Shown here one piece after another: positions 1 to 7,757 of a DNA stretch of 47,703 bases. This stretch comes from Candidatus Enterococcus murrayae (GTDB lineage Bacteria; Bacillota; Bacilli; Lactobacillales; Enterococcaceae): contig NZ_JAFLVR010000073.1 of assembly GCF_017315985.1 (NCBI RefSeq), forward strand, positions 1 to 47,703, given 5' to 3'. Position numbers and translations under genes: made by a program. The stretch's first letter is position 1, and every line of letters starts with the position of its first letter. A model generated the notes under the pieces. It was given only the letters and a program-made list of their open reading frames with translations, searched no databases and was not told the origin of the DNA.

Positions 1-21
1 TAGGAAGGCAGGATTATAGGA

Positions 22-780
22 ATGAAAGAAAAAATCAAACAAGCCCTGCAAGAAATTGCCAAGCAAGAAAACATTGAGATTCTTTATGCAGTAGAAAGCG
101 GCAGTCGTGCTTGGGGATTTCCTTCTAAAGATAGTGACTATGATGTACGTTTTCTCTACCGAAGAGAAAAAGATTGGTATTTGAAATTAGAAAAAACAAA
201 GGATCATTTAGAATTTCCTATTGATGAACAATTAGATATTTGCGGTTGGGATTTAGATAAGACACTGAGCTTGCTGCAAAAGAGTAACCCCGCTTTACTA
301 GAATGGCTCAGTTCTCCCATTGTCTATCAGGAAGATACTCAGTTTGTTGCAGAACTACGTCGCTTGAGTGAAAAAAATATGGATGAGCAGCGGTTGATAT
401 ATCACTATCTTCATATGGCAGAAGGCAACTATCGGGAATATTTAAAAAAAGAGTTTGTCCGAATCAAAAAATATTTTTATGTGCTTCGTCCAGTACTAGC
501 ATGTATGTGGATTAAAGAATACCATCAAAGACCGCCGGTAGCGTTTGAACGATTATTGGAGCAGCCGGATTTATCAGTGGAGTTGTTGAAGGTGATTGAC
601 GAGCTATTGGTTCGGAAGAAGAGGGGAGACGAATTAGACGTAGAGGCAGCAATACCACAGTTGAATACTTTTTTGGACGAGCAGCTGCAGTTTTTTGCAG
701 AATATGTTAAAGAGCTTGATAAGAAACCTGGGATCGCTTCTGCTGAGTTGAATGCCTTTTTCTTGAAATGGGTGAAGTAG
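22..780 (+). CDS. Predicted nucleotidyltransferase (YcgL/RlaP-like, DNA polymerase beta superfamily)
   Basis: The 252-residue protein has the N-terminal signature of a minimal nucleotidyltransferase: GSRAWG at about 27-32, followed by DSDYD at 37-41, giving the two metal-binding aspartates. A third acidic position may be D72 in LDICGWD. This arrangement is typical of the COG3541 family, whose members are thought to transfer nucleotides to RNA or protein but whose substrates are mostly unknown. The helical C-terminal half has no motif I recognise. The ATG follows an AGGA at the expected distance. It lies alone upstream of a bidirectional terminator, so no partner is suggested by context. Confidence 0.8.
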   Translation: MKEKIKQALQEIAKQENIEILYAVESGSRAWGFPSKDSDYDVRFLYRREKDWYLKLEKTKDHLEFPIDEQLDICGWDLDKTLSLLQKSNPALLEWLSSPIVYQEDTQFVAELRRLSEKNMDEQRLIYHYLHMAEGNYREYLKKEFVRIKKYFYVLRPVLACMWIKEYHQRPPVAFERLLEQPDLSVELLKVIDELLVRKKRGDELDVEAAIPQLNTFLDEQLQFFAEYVKELDKKPGIASAELNAFFLKWVK

Positions 781-850
781 TGGGAGCCGGTGAACCAGGG
801 AGATCGACTCTTTGCGGCGTTTCAAGTTTATTTGAAATTTAAATACAAAA

Positions 851-892
851 AATCAATCACCTAGTATTTGTTGCTAAGTGATTGATTTTTTT
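851..892. terminator. Bidirectional intrinsic terminator
   Basis: Arms at 851-864 and 874-887 form a 14-bp stem with one C-A mismatch and a 9-nt loop. A T-run follows on the plus strand, and an A-run precedes it, which serves the minus strand. It separates the nucleotidyltransferase gene from the converging minus-strand DUF1801 gene. Confidence 0.8.
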
Positions 893-903
893 GTTTAAAA
901 GAG

Positions 904-1296
904 CTATTTATTTTTGTGATAAGTTAGGCCCATTTGAATACAAATCCGTAAATTCTCTATCGGAAGAGGCGCATCAGGATCAATAATGATCGCTCTGTTT
1001 TTAGAAAAAGTTAACTCGTCCTGGAACATTTCTCTGAATTGTTCGATAAGGTGTGTCTGACAATGAAAGAAAATAGCAACGTTATCGTCACCAAAAGTAT
1101 CTAATCTGATAGGCGTTCCTTTTTTAGCAGTGTAAGAGGGCTGATTCCATTTCAGGTTTTCTACCAAACTTTCATCGGGGGCTACTTCTCTGCTAATATC
1201 AAAAATTAGTTGTCGGATTTCTAGTAAAGCTGTCTTTTGTTCAGCTGAGTACCCATCAAACTTCCTTTTTACATTAGAATCATTAAATAGATCCAT
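904..1296 (-). CDS. DUF1801 (YdhG-like) domain protein
   Basis: The 130-residue protein carries the DUF1801 pattern: an N-terminal helical stretch, a LKWNQPSY segment near residue 48, a central strand with FHCQTHL and a C-terminal IRICIQ-like helix. The family adopts a small SRPBCC/YdhG-type fold with no agreed biochemical function. It is the last gene of an apparent minus-strand cluster (WYL regulator, GyrI-like protein, DUF1801) and starts only 6 bp after the GyrI-like stop, with AGGAGG just upstream. The pairing with a GyrI-like ligand-binding protein recurs in firmicutes and suggests small-molecule binding, which is inference. Confidence 0.7.
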   Translation of the reverse strand: MDLFNDSNVKRKFDGYSAEQKTALLEIRQLIFDISREVAPDESLVENLKWNQPSYTAKKGTPIRLDTFGDDNVAIFFHCQTHLIEQFREMFQDELTFSKNRAIIIDPDAPLPIENLRICIQMGLTYHKNK

Positions 1297-1302
1297 TATT
1301 TT

Positions 1303-1779
1303 TTACCTCCTTCTAACAGGGAGCCAAAGCTCACTTTTATACGAATCAGATGTCATGTCGCCTTGAAAATAAATTTCAAAACGAGGGAGTGGTAATTGGT
1401 CGTAGTCGGAATTTGGCAGCCAAGAATAAATTATTTCCTTTTTCAGCTGCATCATCGCATGGGGGATAGGACCGGTACATTCGAATTTCGCCCACTCTGC
1501 TTCAGGAAAATCAATGCTAGCTAGCTCTTCGTGATCGTCTATCCTGCTAGTTGTTCCAATGAGGTAGTTAAAGTTTTCTTGCCCATTTTCATCAGAAACA
1601 CCCAAAAAACCGTTTATCTCACCATCAGAGACAGTCATTAATTGGCCCATCATTTCTGGAGTCAAGGATGCCCACATCGACGCAATCTCCTCAAAATTTT
1701 CCTTGCCTTCAACAACAGGAAAGTGTTTTTTGAAACCAACTACCTTAAATGCAGATTTTTTTTGTAAATGTACGTTCAT
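1303..1779 (-). CDS. GyrI-like / AraC effector-binding domain protein, stand-alone
   Basis: The start is placed at the ATG at 1779, preceded by AAGGCGG at good spacing; upstream extension gives an unlikely Cys/Tyr-rich tail. The resulting 158-residue protein is a free-standing GyrI-like domain. It ends in the characteristic FEIYF...SELWLPVRRR strand pattern and contains WAKFECTGPIP at about 110-120, closely matching the C-terminal half of the AraC-type regulator at 35777-36628. Such domains bind hydrophobic or cationic small molecules. It sits 55 bp downstream of the WYL regulator and is probably co-transcribed with it. Confidence 0.75.
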   Translation of the reverse strand: MNVHLQKKSAFKVVGFKKHFPVVEGKENFEEIASMWASLTPEMMGQLMTVSDGEINGFLGVSDENGQENFNYLIGTTSRIDDHEELASIDFPEAEWAKFECTGPIPHAMMQLKKEIIYSWLPNSDYDQLPLPRFEIYFQGDMTSDSYKSELWLPVRRR

Positions 1780-1834
1780 AAAATTCGCCGCCTTTTCTAT
1801 TATTATCCTTAGTATGCAATAACAATACTGACAG

Positions 1835-2752
1835 CTATATGTCACTATTTAATTCATTGTTCAATTTTTTTATTATTTGCGAATACTCTTGTTTTAGTTC
1901 ATTAGGAGCTAAAATCGTGACACTTCCATGAAACCTAAGCAGATAGGCCGCTATTTCTTCTAAACTATGAGAGGAAAAGCTGACGAGTATTTTATCGTCC
2001 AGTATTTGCATTTCATTCGCTAAATAATAGTCAAATAGCCTTCCTAATGAGCTTTTTGGGAATTCTAGTTTGATCTGAAATTCTTTAGATGAAGCAAGAT
2101 CGGATTTACTGTCGAATTTTGGGCTGAAATTTTCAGTTGTTAAAGTAAATGATCGAATTCTTGTTACTTTAAAAAATCGGAAAGCTTGTCGCAGTTCACA
2201 GTAGGCACGCATAAACCAGCTTCCATTAAATAGGCCCAGCTCGTGAGGCTGCACTGTGCGCGTGGTCATTTCTCCAGTACCATCGGCGTATTTGATCACT
2301 GCTTTGATTTTTTTAGTCATCGCAACTCGTATTTGTTTGTTTATATCAAGAACATATTTTTCAATTGCTGGTCGGTGAACAGTGGGCGAGCTTAAGGATA
2401 ATAATCGATCGTCTGATGAATGGTTCGAAAGAAGTCGGACCTTCTCTTTTAAAACACTGGGTTCATGCGTTTCTCCGATTATTTTTTCGTTGACCGTTAG
2501 CGAATCCAAGATCAATTGCTTTTCTGTTTCGGTAAAGCTAAGTGAGCGAAGCTTGAAGGAATCAATAAGTGAGATCCCGCCATTTCGACCAAAGCTGGAG
2601 CTGATCGGAAAGCCAGCATTTTCAATTGTCTGGATATCGCGAAAGACGGTTCTTTTTGAGACATCAAATCTTTCCGCAAATTCTGAAGTTGTGATGACGT
2701 CATTTTCTAAAAGCAGAACAATCATTGCGAGTATTCTTTCTATTTTTTTCAT
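1835..2752 (-). CDS. YafY-type transcriptional regulator (HTH_11 plus WYL domain)
   Basis: The 305-residue protein begins with a winged helix-turn-helix (about residues 5-60, containing EFAERFDVSKRTVFRDI), the DeoR/HTH_11 form. A WYL-type ligand-binding domain follows at about 130-215, recognisable by VIKYADG...TVQPHELGLFNGSWFMRAYC. WYL regulators usually sense nucleic-acid or small-molecule signals and often control nearby genes. The likely targets are its own cluster, with the GyrI-like and DUF1801 genes directly downstream. An AAGGAG lies about 13 nt before the ATG, slightly long spacing. Confidence 0.85.
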   Translation of the reverse strand: MKKIERILAMIVLLLENDVITTSEFAERFDVSKRTVFRDIQTIENAGFPISSSFGRNGGISLIDSFKLRSLSFTETEKQLILDSLTVNEKIIGETHEPSVLKEKVRLLSNHSSDDRLLSLSSPTVHRPAIEKYVLDINKQIRVAMTKKIKAVIKYADGTGEMTTRTVQPHELGLFNGSWFMRAYCELRQAFRFFKVTRIRSFTLTTENFSPKFDSKSDLASSKEFQIKLEFPKSSLGRLFDYYLANEMQILDDKILVSFSSHSLEEIAAYLLRFHGSVTILAPNELKQEYSQIIKKLNNELNSDI

Positions 2753-2792
2753 CTAACTAATGTTTCTCCTTGCTTGTGATTTCGATGCCACA

Positions 2793-3497
2793 TTAGGACG
2801 GCTCATTCTTTACGAGTACTTTTTGACTGTCCCTGTTTTTATAGACGGTCCGCAGCCAAGCAGGGGAAACCGCTGACAAAATGACACTTCGGTTTTTATC
2901 GGATTTTATTATCCAGCCTTGTCGTAAAAAGGCGGCACAAATTTCTGAACCTAAAGGACCAGCCAGATGGAATCTTCGTTCACTCCAATCCATGCAAAGT
3001 TTTCCGTTTAACGCTTCAGGAGAACTCACCCCAATCTCTTCAAAAAATATTCGACCAGCGTCAGTTAGTGAAATTTCGTGATTTTTCCTTCTCAAGTAAT
3101 CCTTCTCAATAAAGAAGTCAAACAAATTTACCCCCAATTTTCCAGCTAAATGAGAATAGCAGGTACGGGCCTCTTTTATTTCTATATATTCTTGTTTTTG
3201 ATTGTAGGACTGGATCTTTTGAGGTGTGGAGATAGTCATCAATAATTCCAGTATGTCCGCAATTGACTCGTTAATTAGTCCATAGTACACATTTTTTCCT
3301 TGTTTATAAGTATCTATCCAGCCTATCTGGGTAAGCTTTTTTAAATGGTAGGACGTGGTACTAAGGGAAACGCGGGTTCTTTTTGAAAGTTCAGTCACGG
3401 TGTAATAGCGACCATCGATCATAATAGTCATTAATTTTATTCTTGTTGGATCACCAATAAGCTGAATTGTTTCTGGCAGATTTGGGATTCCATTCAT
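2793..3497 (-). CDS. ArsR-family HTH transcriptional regulator
   Basis: An ArsR/SmtB-type winged helix occupies residues 10-75 (GDPTRIKLMTIM, then VTELSKRTRVSLSTTSYHLKKL). It is followed by a C-terminal region of about 150 residues without metal-binding CxC motifs, so it is longer than the classical metal sensors of about 100 residues. The ATG at 3497 has AAAAGAG at better spacing than the upstream ATG at 3506, which abuts it. The gene diverges from the PEP-mutase-like/symporter operon, and a perfect palindrome lies between them. It is therefore the probable local regulator of that operon. Confidence 0.8.
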   Translation of the reverse strand: MNGIPNLPETIQLIGDPTRIKLMTIMIDGRYYTVTELSKRTRVSLSTTSYHLKKLTQIGWIDTYKQGKNVYYGLINESIADILELLMTISTPQKIQSYNQKQEYIEIKEARTCYSHLAGKLGVNLFDFFIEKDYLRRKNHEISLTDAGRIFFEEIGVSSPEALNGKLCMDWSERRFHLAGPLGSEICAAFLRQGWIIKSDKNRSVILSAVSPAWLRTVYKNRDSQKVLVKNEPS

Positions 3498-3517
3498 AAA
3501 TTTCATCTCTTTTCTAC

Positions 3518-3537
3518 ACTTCGACCGTCATCGAAGT
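3518..3537. promoter_or_regulatory. Palindromic operator candidate for the ArsR-type regulator
   Basis: ACTTCGA at 3518-3524 and TCGAAGT at 3531-3537 form a perfect 7-bp inverted repeat with a 6-nt spacer. It lies in the 90-bp divergent region between the ArsR-like gene and the PEP-mutase-like gene, where an autoregulatory operator would be expected. Confidence 0.55.
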
Positions 3538-3587
3538 ATCTGTGTGTTAACTTACTATTATCTTATCAGAATGAGGAGTTGAATAAA

Positions 3588-4433
3588 ATGAATAGTACTC
3601 ACCAACAAGAAGCGGCGGCCCAGTTACAAGCGCTGCATAAGCAAAAGGAATTATTTGTTTTACCAAATATATGGGATGCAGGAGGCGCAAAAATCGTTGA
3701 GGCAAAGGGCTTTAAGGCGATTGCTACGACAAGTGCAGGAATAGCCTTTGCGAATGGATATTCAGACGGCGAAGCGTTGCCGTTTAGTCTCTTAATAGAG
3801 ACTGTTAAACGCATTTCTAGTAAAATCTCCACCCCTTTATCTGTTGATTTTGAAAGAGGGTATGGTGAAGAGGAGGGGGAGATCTACGAAAATACGAAAC
3901 AATTATTAGCTGCCGGCGCTGTTGGCCTTAATATTGAAGATGGCTTGCCCAACAACAAACTATCAGAAGTAGAGTCAATGAAGAAAAAGCTGCAAGTCAT
4001 GAACGATTTGAAGAATGAGCTGGGAATTGATTTTCTAATTAATTCCAGAACAGACATTTACTGGAACCAGATTGGCTCGGAAAAAGAACGATTGAGGAAG
4101 ACGATTGAACGTGCCAACAGCTATTTCTCATGGGGAGCCGATTGCGTATTTATACCAGGGAGTATTCCATTTAATGAACTGGAAATAGTAACTAAGGAAG
4201 TTGCCGGACCGATCAATGTTTTATTAAATGAACAGTTAAAAAATATAGATGCATTAAACAAGATCGGGGTCAAAAGAGTCAGCTTGGGCTCCTCGTTGAG
4301 TAGAAACAGCATAACTAATTTATTCAATCAAAGTGAACAGATAAGGAAAAATCATTTTGATCTTTTGCTAAAGGATACGTTGTCTTATGACTATGTAAAT
4401 CAGTTTTACGGAGCACAGGAGGAAGAAAAATGA
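3588..4433 (+). CDS. PEP mutase / isocitrate lyase superfamily enzyme (carboxyvinyl-carboxyphosphonate-mutase-like)
   Basis: The ATG at 3588 is chosen because GAGGAG at 3573-3578 sits 9 nt upstream; the in-frame TTG at 3579 would touch it. The 281-residue protein shows the superfamily landmarks: LPNIWDAGGAK near residue 25-35, TTSAGIAFANG, the metal-binding VDFERGYG (D87), NIEDG (117-119), NSRTD and GADCVFIPG. Members form or cleave C-C or C-P bonds next to a carboxylate, as in oxaloacetate hydrolase, 2,3-dimethylmalate lyase and PEP mutase. The KKCGH motif of true isocitrate and methylisocitrate lyases is absent, so the reaction is undetermined. Its stop overlaps the symporter start, suggesting that the transporter brings in its substrate. 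Confidence 0.75.
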   Translation: MNSTHQQEAAAQLQALHKQKELFVLPNIWDAGGAKIVEAKGFKAIATTSAGIAFANGYSDGEALPFSLLIETVKRISSKISTPLSVDFERGYGEEEGEIYENTKQLLAAGAVGLNIEDGLPNNKLSEVESMKKKLQVMNDLKNELGIDFLINSRTDIYWNQIGSEKERLRKTIERANSYFSWGADCVFIPGSIPFNELEIVTKEVAGPINVLLNEQLKNIDALNKIGVKRVSLGSSLSRNSITNLFNQSEQIRKNHFDLLLKDTLSYDYVNQFYGAQEEEK

Positions 4434-5656
4434 AGTACATCGCAAATTATAAATCATCCCTTTTACTTCTTCTGTGTATAGGTGTCGGAGGGCTTGTTGG
4501 GATAATTTTTCCAGAGAGTTCGGTTATTACTTATCCTGTGGGAAGCATCTATTTAAATTTTCTCTATGTTTTAGTCACACCGCTGATATTCTTTAGCGTC
4601 ATAACAGCGATCATTTCTACAAAAACGGTAGAAAAGGCCAAGCATATTTTATTTTTGAGTATGGTCACATTTTTGCTGTTTTCTTTGGCGGCGAGTCTCA
4701 TCGCACTGCTATTAGGTATTTCATTGCCGTCTATGGTAGCCTCTGACAGCAGTGCCATTATAAATACGCTGCCGCAGATAAATGAGAAAGTAGACTTTAC
4801 AGAAAAAATCATCCGAATGCTCTCTGTAAAAAATCTGCCGGAGCTGTTTCAATCCGAGAATATGATTCCGTTATTGCTATTTTCAGCACTGGCGGCAGCG
4901 TCGATCAGAAAATTAGGCAACAAAGCTAAGTTATTAAAGGAGCTATTTTCAGTCATTACCGATCTTCTGTATACCATGATTTCAACATTAATGAAGTTTG
5001 CGCCGATTGGCTTTGGCTGCTATTTTTCATACAGTATCGGTCAGACAGGCGCTGCGATCTTAAAGAACTACGCAAAAATATTTCTTCTTTTTCTCTTATT
5101 CTCTATTTTGTTTTATTTCATTTTTTATAGTATCGTCATCTATTTTTCTGGAGGTGTTGCGAAGGTGAAGCTGTTTTGGCGATTCAATACGATTCCGTCG
5201 TTGACAGCCGTTGCGACAGCATCTAGTTCAGCATGTATTCCAGCAAATCTAGCTGCCTGCGATCAGCTAGGCATTGACAGAGATGTTTCCAGTACCATCA
5301 TTCCATTAGGAGCAAATATTCATAAAGACGGAGCAACAGGTGCAAGTGTGTTAAAAATTTTATTAATTTTAGAACTTTGTAATATTGATTATATGAACTT
5401 CTCCACCTTAGTCTTAGTCATTTTAACGGCAATTTTATCGGGAATTGTCATGGGCACTGTTCCAGGAGGCGGCGTATCCGCGGCAATATTAATGATCTCA
5501 ATCTTTAATCTGCCGAATGAAATGATGTCGATTATCATTCTATTGAGTACAGTATTTGATATTCCAGCCACATTATTGAATTCTGTTGGCAATATTCCCA
5601 GTGCTATGATTGTTGATCGAATGATTTTCCGAAAGAGGAACAGCACTGTTTTGTAG
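4430..5656 (+). CDS. Dicarboxylate/amino acid:cation symporter (DAACS family)
   Basis: The 408-residue, highly hydrophobic protein has DAACS signatures: a serine-rich reentrant loop TASSSACIPANL near 260-272, IIPLGANIHKDGAT around 290-303, the PGGGVSAAI second loop near 343-351, and DIPATLLNSVGN near the end. Family members are Na+ or H+ coupled carriers of C4-dicarboxylates, glutamate/aspartate or related acids. The start overlaps the preceding stop as ATGA, and GGAGGAAGA precedes it, so the two genes are translationally coupled. Substrate cannot be read from the sequence; context points to an organic acid used by the upstream PEP-mutase-like enzyme. Confidence 0.85.
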   Translation: MKYIANYKSSLLLLLCIGVGGLVGIIFPESSVITYPVGSIYLNFLYVLVTPLIFFSVITAIISTKTVEKAKHILFLSMVTFLLFSLAASLIALLLGISLPSMVASDSSAIINTLPQINEKVDFTEKIIRMLSVKNLPELFQSENMIPLLLFSALAAASIRKLGNKAKLLKELFSVITDLLYTMISTLMKFAPIGFGCYFSYSIGQTGAAILKNYAKIFLLFLLFSILFYFIFYSIVIYFSGGVAKVKLFWRFNTIPSLTAVATASSSACIPANLAACDQLGIDRDVSSTIIPLGANIHKDGATGASVLKILLILELCNIDYMNFSTLVLVILTAILSGIVMGTVPGGGVSAAILMISIFNLPNEMMSIIILLSTVFDIPATLLNSVGNIPSAMIVDRMIFRKRNSTVL

Positions 5657-5720
5657 AAAAAAGTTAAAGGAATCATACCCGCAAAGCTCTTATAAAAAAA
5701 TAGTGAAGCAAATGAATGAC

Positions 5721-5753
5721 AGCTTTCGATAGTAATTATTGAAGGCTTTTTTT
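5721..5753 (+). terminator. Intrinsic terminator after the symporter gene
   Basis: Arms AGCTTTC (5721-5727) and GAAGGCT (5741-5747) pair with one G-T and lead into a seven-T run. It separates the symporter operon from the SOS-regulated polymerase gene. Confidence 0.65.
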
Positions 5754-5779
5754 GCGTTTTTTTCTAGCTAAGTAAATGA

Positions 5780-5827
5780 TTGACAAAAAGCCAGAATAAT
5801 CTTAAACTAAAAACGAACATATGTTTG
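5780..5827 (+). promoter_or_regulatory. SigA promoter with LexA/DinR (SOS) box
   Basis: A perfect -35 TTGACA at 5780-5785 is followed after 17 nt by TAAACT at 5803-5808. CGAACATATGTTTG at 5814-5827 matches the firmicute LexA box CGAAC-N4-GTTCG in all but one base and covers the expected transcription start. The polymerase downstream is a classic SOS target, so damage induction through LexA cleavage is strongly suggested. Confidence 0.8.
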
Positions 5828-5847
5828 TTTTTTAGGAGGTGGTTTTG

Positions 5848-7146
5848 ATGAACATTTATGAAGGAGAACCTATCAGAGATGTTTTTTGTATGGACTCCAA
5901 AAGTTTTTACGCCAGTGTGGAATGTATCGAGCATGGGTTGGAACCACTGGAAGATTTATTAGTCGTCATGAGCGGTGATCGTGAGAATGAAGGGTTGGTT
6001 TTAGCGGCCAGTCCGATGGCCAAAAAAGAGCTGGGGATCAGTAATGTCAGCCGCGGCTTTGAAATTCCTAATCATCCAAGGCTGCATATCGTGCCGCCAA
6101 GAATGACGCTGTATATCCAATATCACATGCGTATTCAGGAGATTCTTCGTTCATATATGGCAGAAGAGGACATTCATACATATAGCATTGATGAACAATT
6201 TGGTGATTTGACTCATAGCTGGAAATTATTTGGCAATAGTTCGGCAGAAGTCGGCAGGATGATTCAGAAAGAGATCATTGAAAAAGTAGGGATTTATACC
6301 TCCCTTGGGATGGGGGACAACCCACTATTAGCGAAAATTGCGATGGACATTGAGGCGAAGCACGATAAAGAGCGTATTGCTCAATGGCATTATCAGGATG
6401 TTCCAGAAAAAATTTGGCCGCTGCGTTTGAATGACTTTTGCGGTATCGGCAATCGAATGGAACGCCGCTATCAAATGATGGGATTAAGAACGATGGGGGA
6501 TTTAGCCCACACTGATCCGTTTGTTTTGAAAAATCATTTTGGCGTGATGGGGATGCAGCATTACATGCATGCTTGGGGAATCGACCGGTCAGTGCTTTCG
6601 CAAAAAGATTTGTATCCTACTAAAGAAAAATCAATCGGCAACTCACAAGTTCTACCGAAAAATTATGCTCATAAAGGAGATATTTTGACAGTAATAGCGG
6701 AAATCTGCGAACAGGTCGCCCAACGTTTGCGTAAAGCGGACGTCTTAGGAGGTACGCTGCATCTAGGGATCGCTTATGCCTATTTTGGCAGCGGGAAGCG
6801 CGGCGGATTTCACCACCAGCTGAAGATTCCGCCGACCCATCAAGCGAAAGAGCTGACTCGTGTTGCTTTTTCATTATTTGAAAAGTATTGGGATAAATCT
6901 GAAGTCCGAAATATTTCCATTACTGTCTCTTCTCTGCGTCCGGCTGGCAGTTTACAGCTAAATCTTTTTGAAGATCCGAATCAAACGATCAAGGAAGAAA
7001 AAATTGATGAGGTCATTGCCCAAATTCGGAGCCGCTACAGCTTCACTTCGATCGTTCGAGCGCATTCATTGAACGAAGGCGCGACAGCAATTAAGAGAGC
7101 CGGCTTGGTGGGCGGTCATGCTGGTGGAATGGAAGGAATGGATTAG
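5848..7146 (+). CDS. Y-family DNA polymerase, UmuC/UvrX-like
   Basis: ATG 5848 is preferred over GTG 5839 because AGGAGGT (5834-5840) lies 7 nt upstream and overlaps the GTG. The 432-residue protein has the Y-family catalytic pieces: CMDSKSFYASVE with D16, and YSIDEQFGDL with D115-E116, which together coordinate the metals. A thumb/HhH region follows (LNDFCGIGNRMERRYQ) and then a C-terminal little-finger domain. These enzymes carry out translesion synthesis past damaged bases. The UvrX/YqjW subgroup is normally paired with a YolD-like gene, and one follows 2 bp downstream here. The SOS box upstream predicts LexA control. No phage genes surround it, so it is probably a chromosomal copy. Confidence 0.9.
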   Translation: MNIYEGEPIRDVFCMDSKSFYASVECIEHGLEPLEDLLVVMSGDRENEGLVLAASPMAKKELGISNVSRGFEIPNHPRLHIVPPRMTLYIQYHMRIQEILRSYMAEEDIHTYSIDEQFGDLTHSWKLFGNSSAEVGRMIQKEIIEKVGIYTSLGMGDNPLLAKIAMDIEAKHDKERIAQWHYQDVPEKIWPLRLNDFCGIGNRMERRYQMMGLRTMGDLAHTDPFVLKNHFGVMGMQHYMHAWGIDRSVLSQKDLYPTKEKSIGNSQVLPKNYAHKGDILTVIAEICEQVAQRLRKADVLGGTLHLGIAYAYFGSGKRGGFHHQLKIPPTHQAKELTRVAFSLFEKYWDKSEVRNISITVSSLRPAGSLQLNLFEDPNQTIKEEKIDEVIAQIRSRYSFTSIVRAHSLNEGATAIKRAGLVGGHAGGMEGMD

Positions 7147-7148
7147 CC

Positions 7149-7577
7149 ATGATTTATGATGATGACAGTGCAGAGCAGCTTTTTATGGAAGCTAAGCAAA
7201 CCTACCAGGATCGCGGAATGATGAAGTGGATTGGTTTTTACTTATCAGATCATACGGCGGTCTTAGGCAAGGAGGCTGTGGAACGGAATCACATCAATGC
7301 CGGAAAAGAACAAATGAGTTTGGAAGAAATCGGAGAAGTTTTGCAGCAAGGGTATCTTAAAAATAAGCGGCTTGCTATTCAGCTGGAGACCTTAGACAAT
7401 GAAGGAAACTATTTGAATGACCTTGTGGGAAAAATCGTCGGTCAAAAAGAAGAACAAATTTATTTGAACGAAGAGGAACGAGGCATGCTTCATTTAACAA
7501 TCGAACAGATCCACCACGTTACCCTATTAGGCCCTAAGAAAATCCTGACAGAAAAAATTACTAAGCCGCTCGAATAA
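7149..7577 (+). CDS. YolD-like family protein
   Basis: The 142-residue protein contains the YolD signature YQDRGMMKWIGFYLSDHTAVL at about residues 19-39, in two pieces on either side of the W-x-GF turn. The C-terminal part is a small beta-rich domain ending in ITLEQIHHVTLL-like sequence. YolD-like proteins almost always lie next to UvrX-type Y-family polymerases and are thought to help or regulate them, loosely analogous to UmuD, although they carry no LexA-type protease domain. It starts 2 bp after the polymerase stop and must share its SOS promoter. Confidence 0.8.
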   Translation: MIYDDDSAEQLFMEAKQTYQDRGMMKWIGFYLSDHTAVLGKEAVERNHINAGKEQMSLEEIGEVLQQGYLKNKRLAIQLETLDNEGNYLNDLVGKIVGQKEEQIYLNEEERGMLHLTIEQIHHVTLLGPKKILTEKITKPLE

Positions 7578-7647
7578 TTGTTTAAGAGCTTCCTGTAGAT
7601 GAAGGAAACGATGAGCTCAGCTCCAAATTTTATTAAAAGCATAAATG

Positions 7648-7702
7648 AAAGTCAAACGCTCCTATACTTTCGTAATCGAAAGCAATAGGAGCGTTTGACT
7701 TT
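7648..7702. repeat. Long perfect hairpin between converging genes (possible bidirectional terminator)
   Basis: Perfect 18-bp arms lie at 7648-7665 and 7685-7702. An inner stem CTTTCG/CGAAAG (7667-7672 and 7677-7682) closes a TAAT loop. It sits between the converging YolD-like and signal peptidase genes, so it could stop both transcripts. Neither side has a proper T-run, which is unusual for an intrinsic terminator of this strength. Confidence 0.6.
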
Positions 7703-7757
7703 AAATTTGTAAAGTATTTTTCAAAAAGACCTTCTAATCATTACTTTTGCGGCACGC

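Noticed and set aside
5848-7577. Prophage or plasmid remnant around the Y-family polymerase
   Set aside because: No integrase, repressor, structural phage gene or att-like repeat is visible in the flanks.
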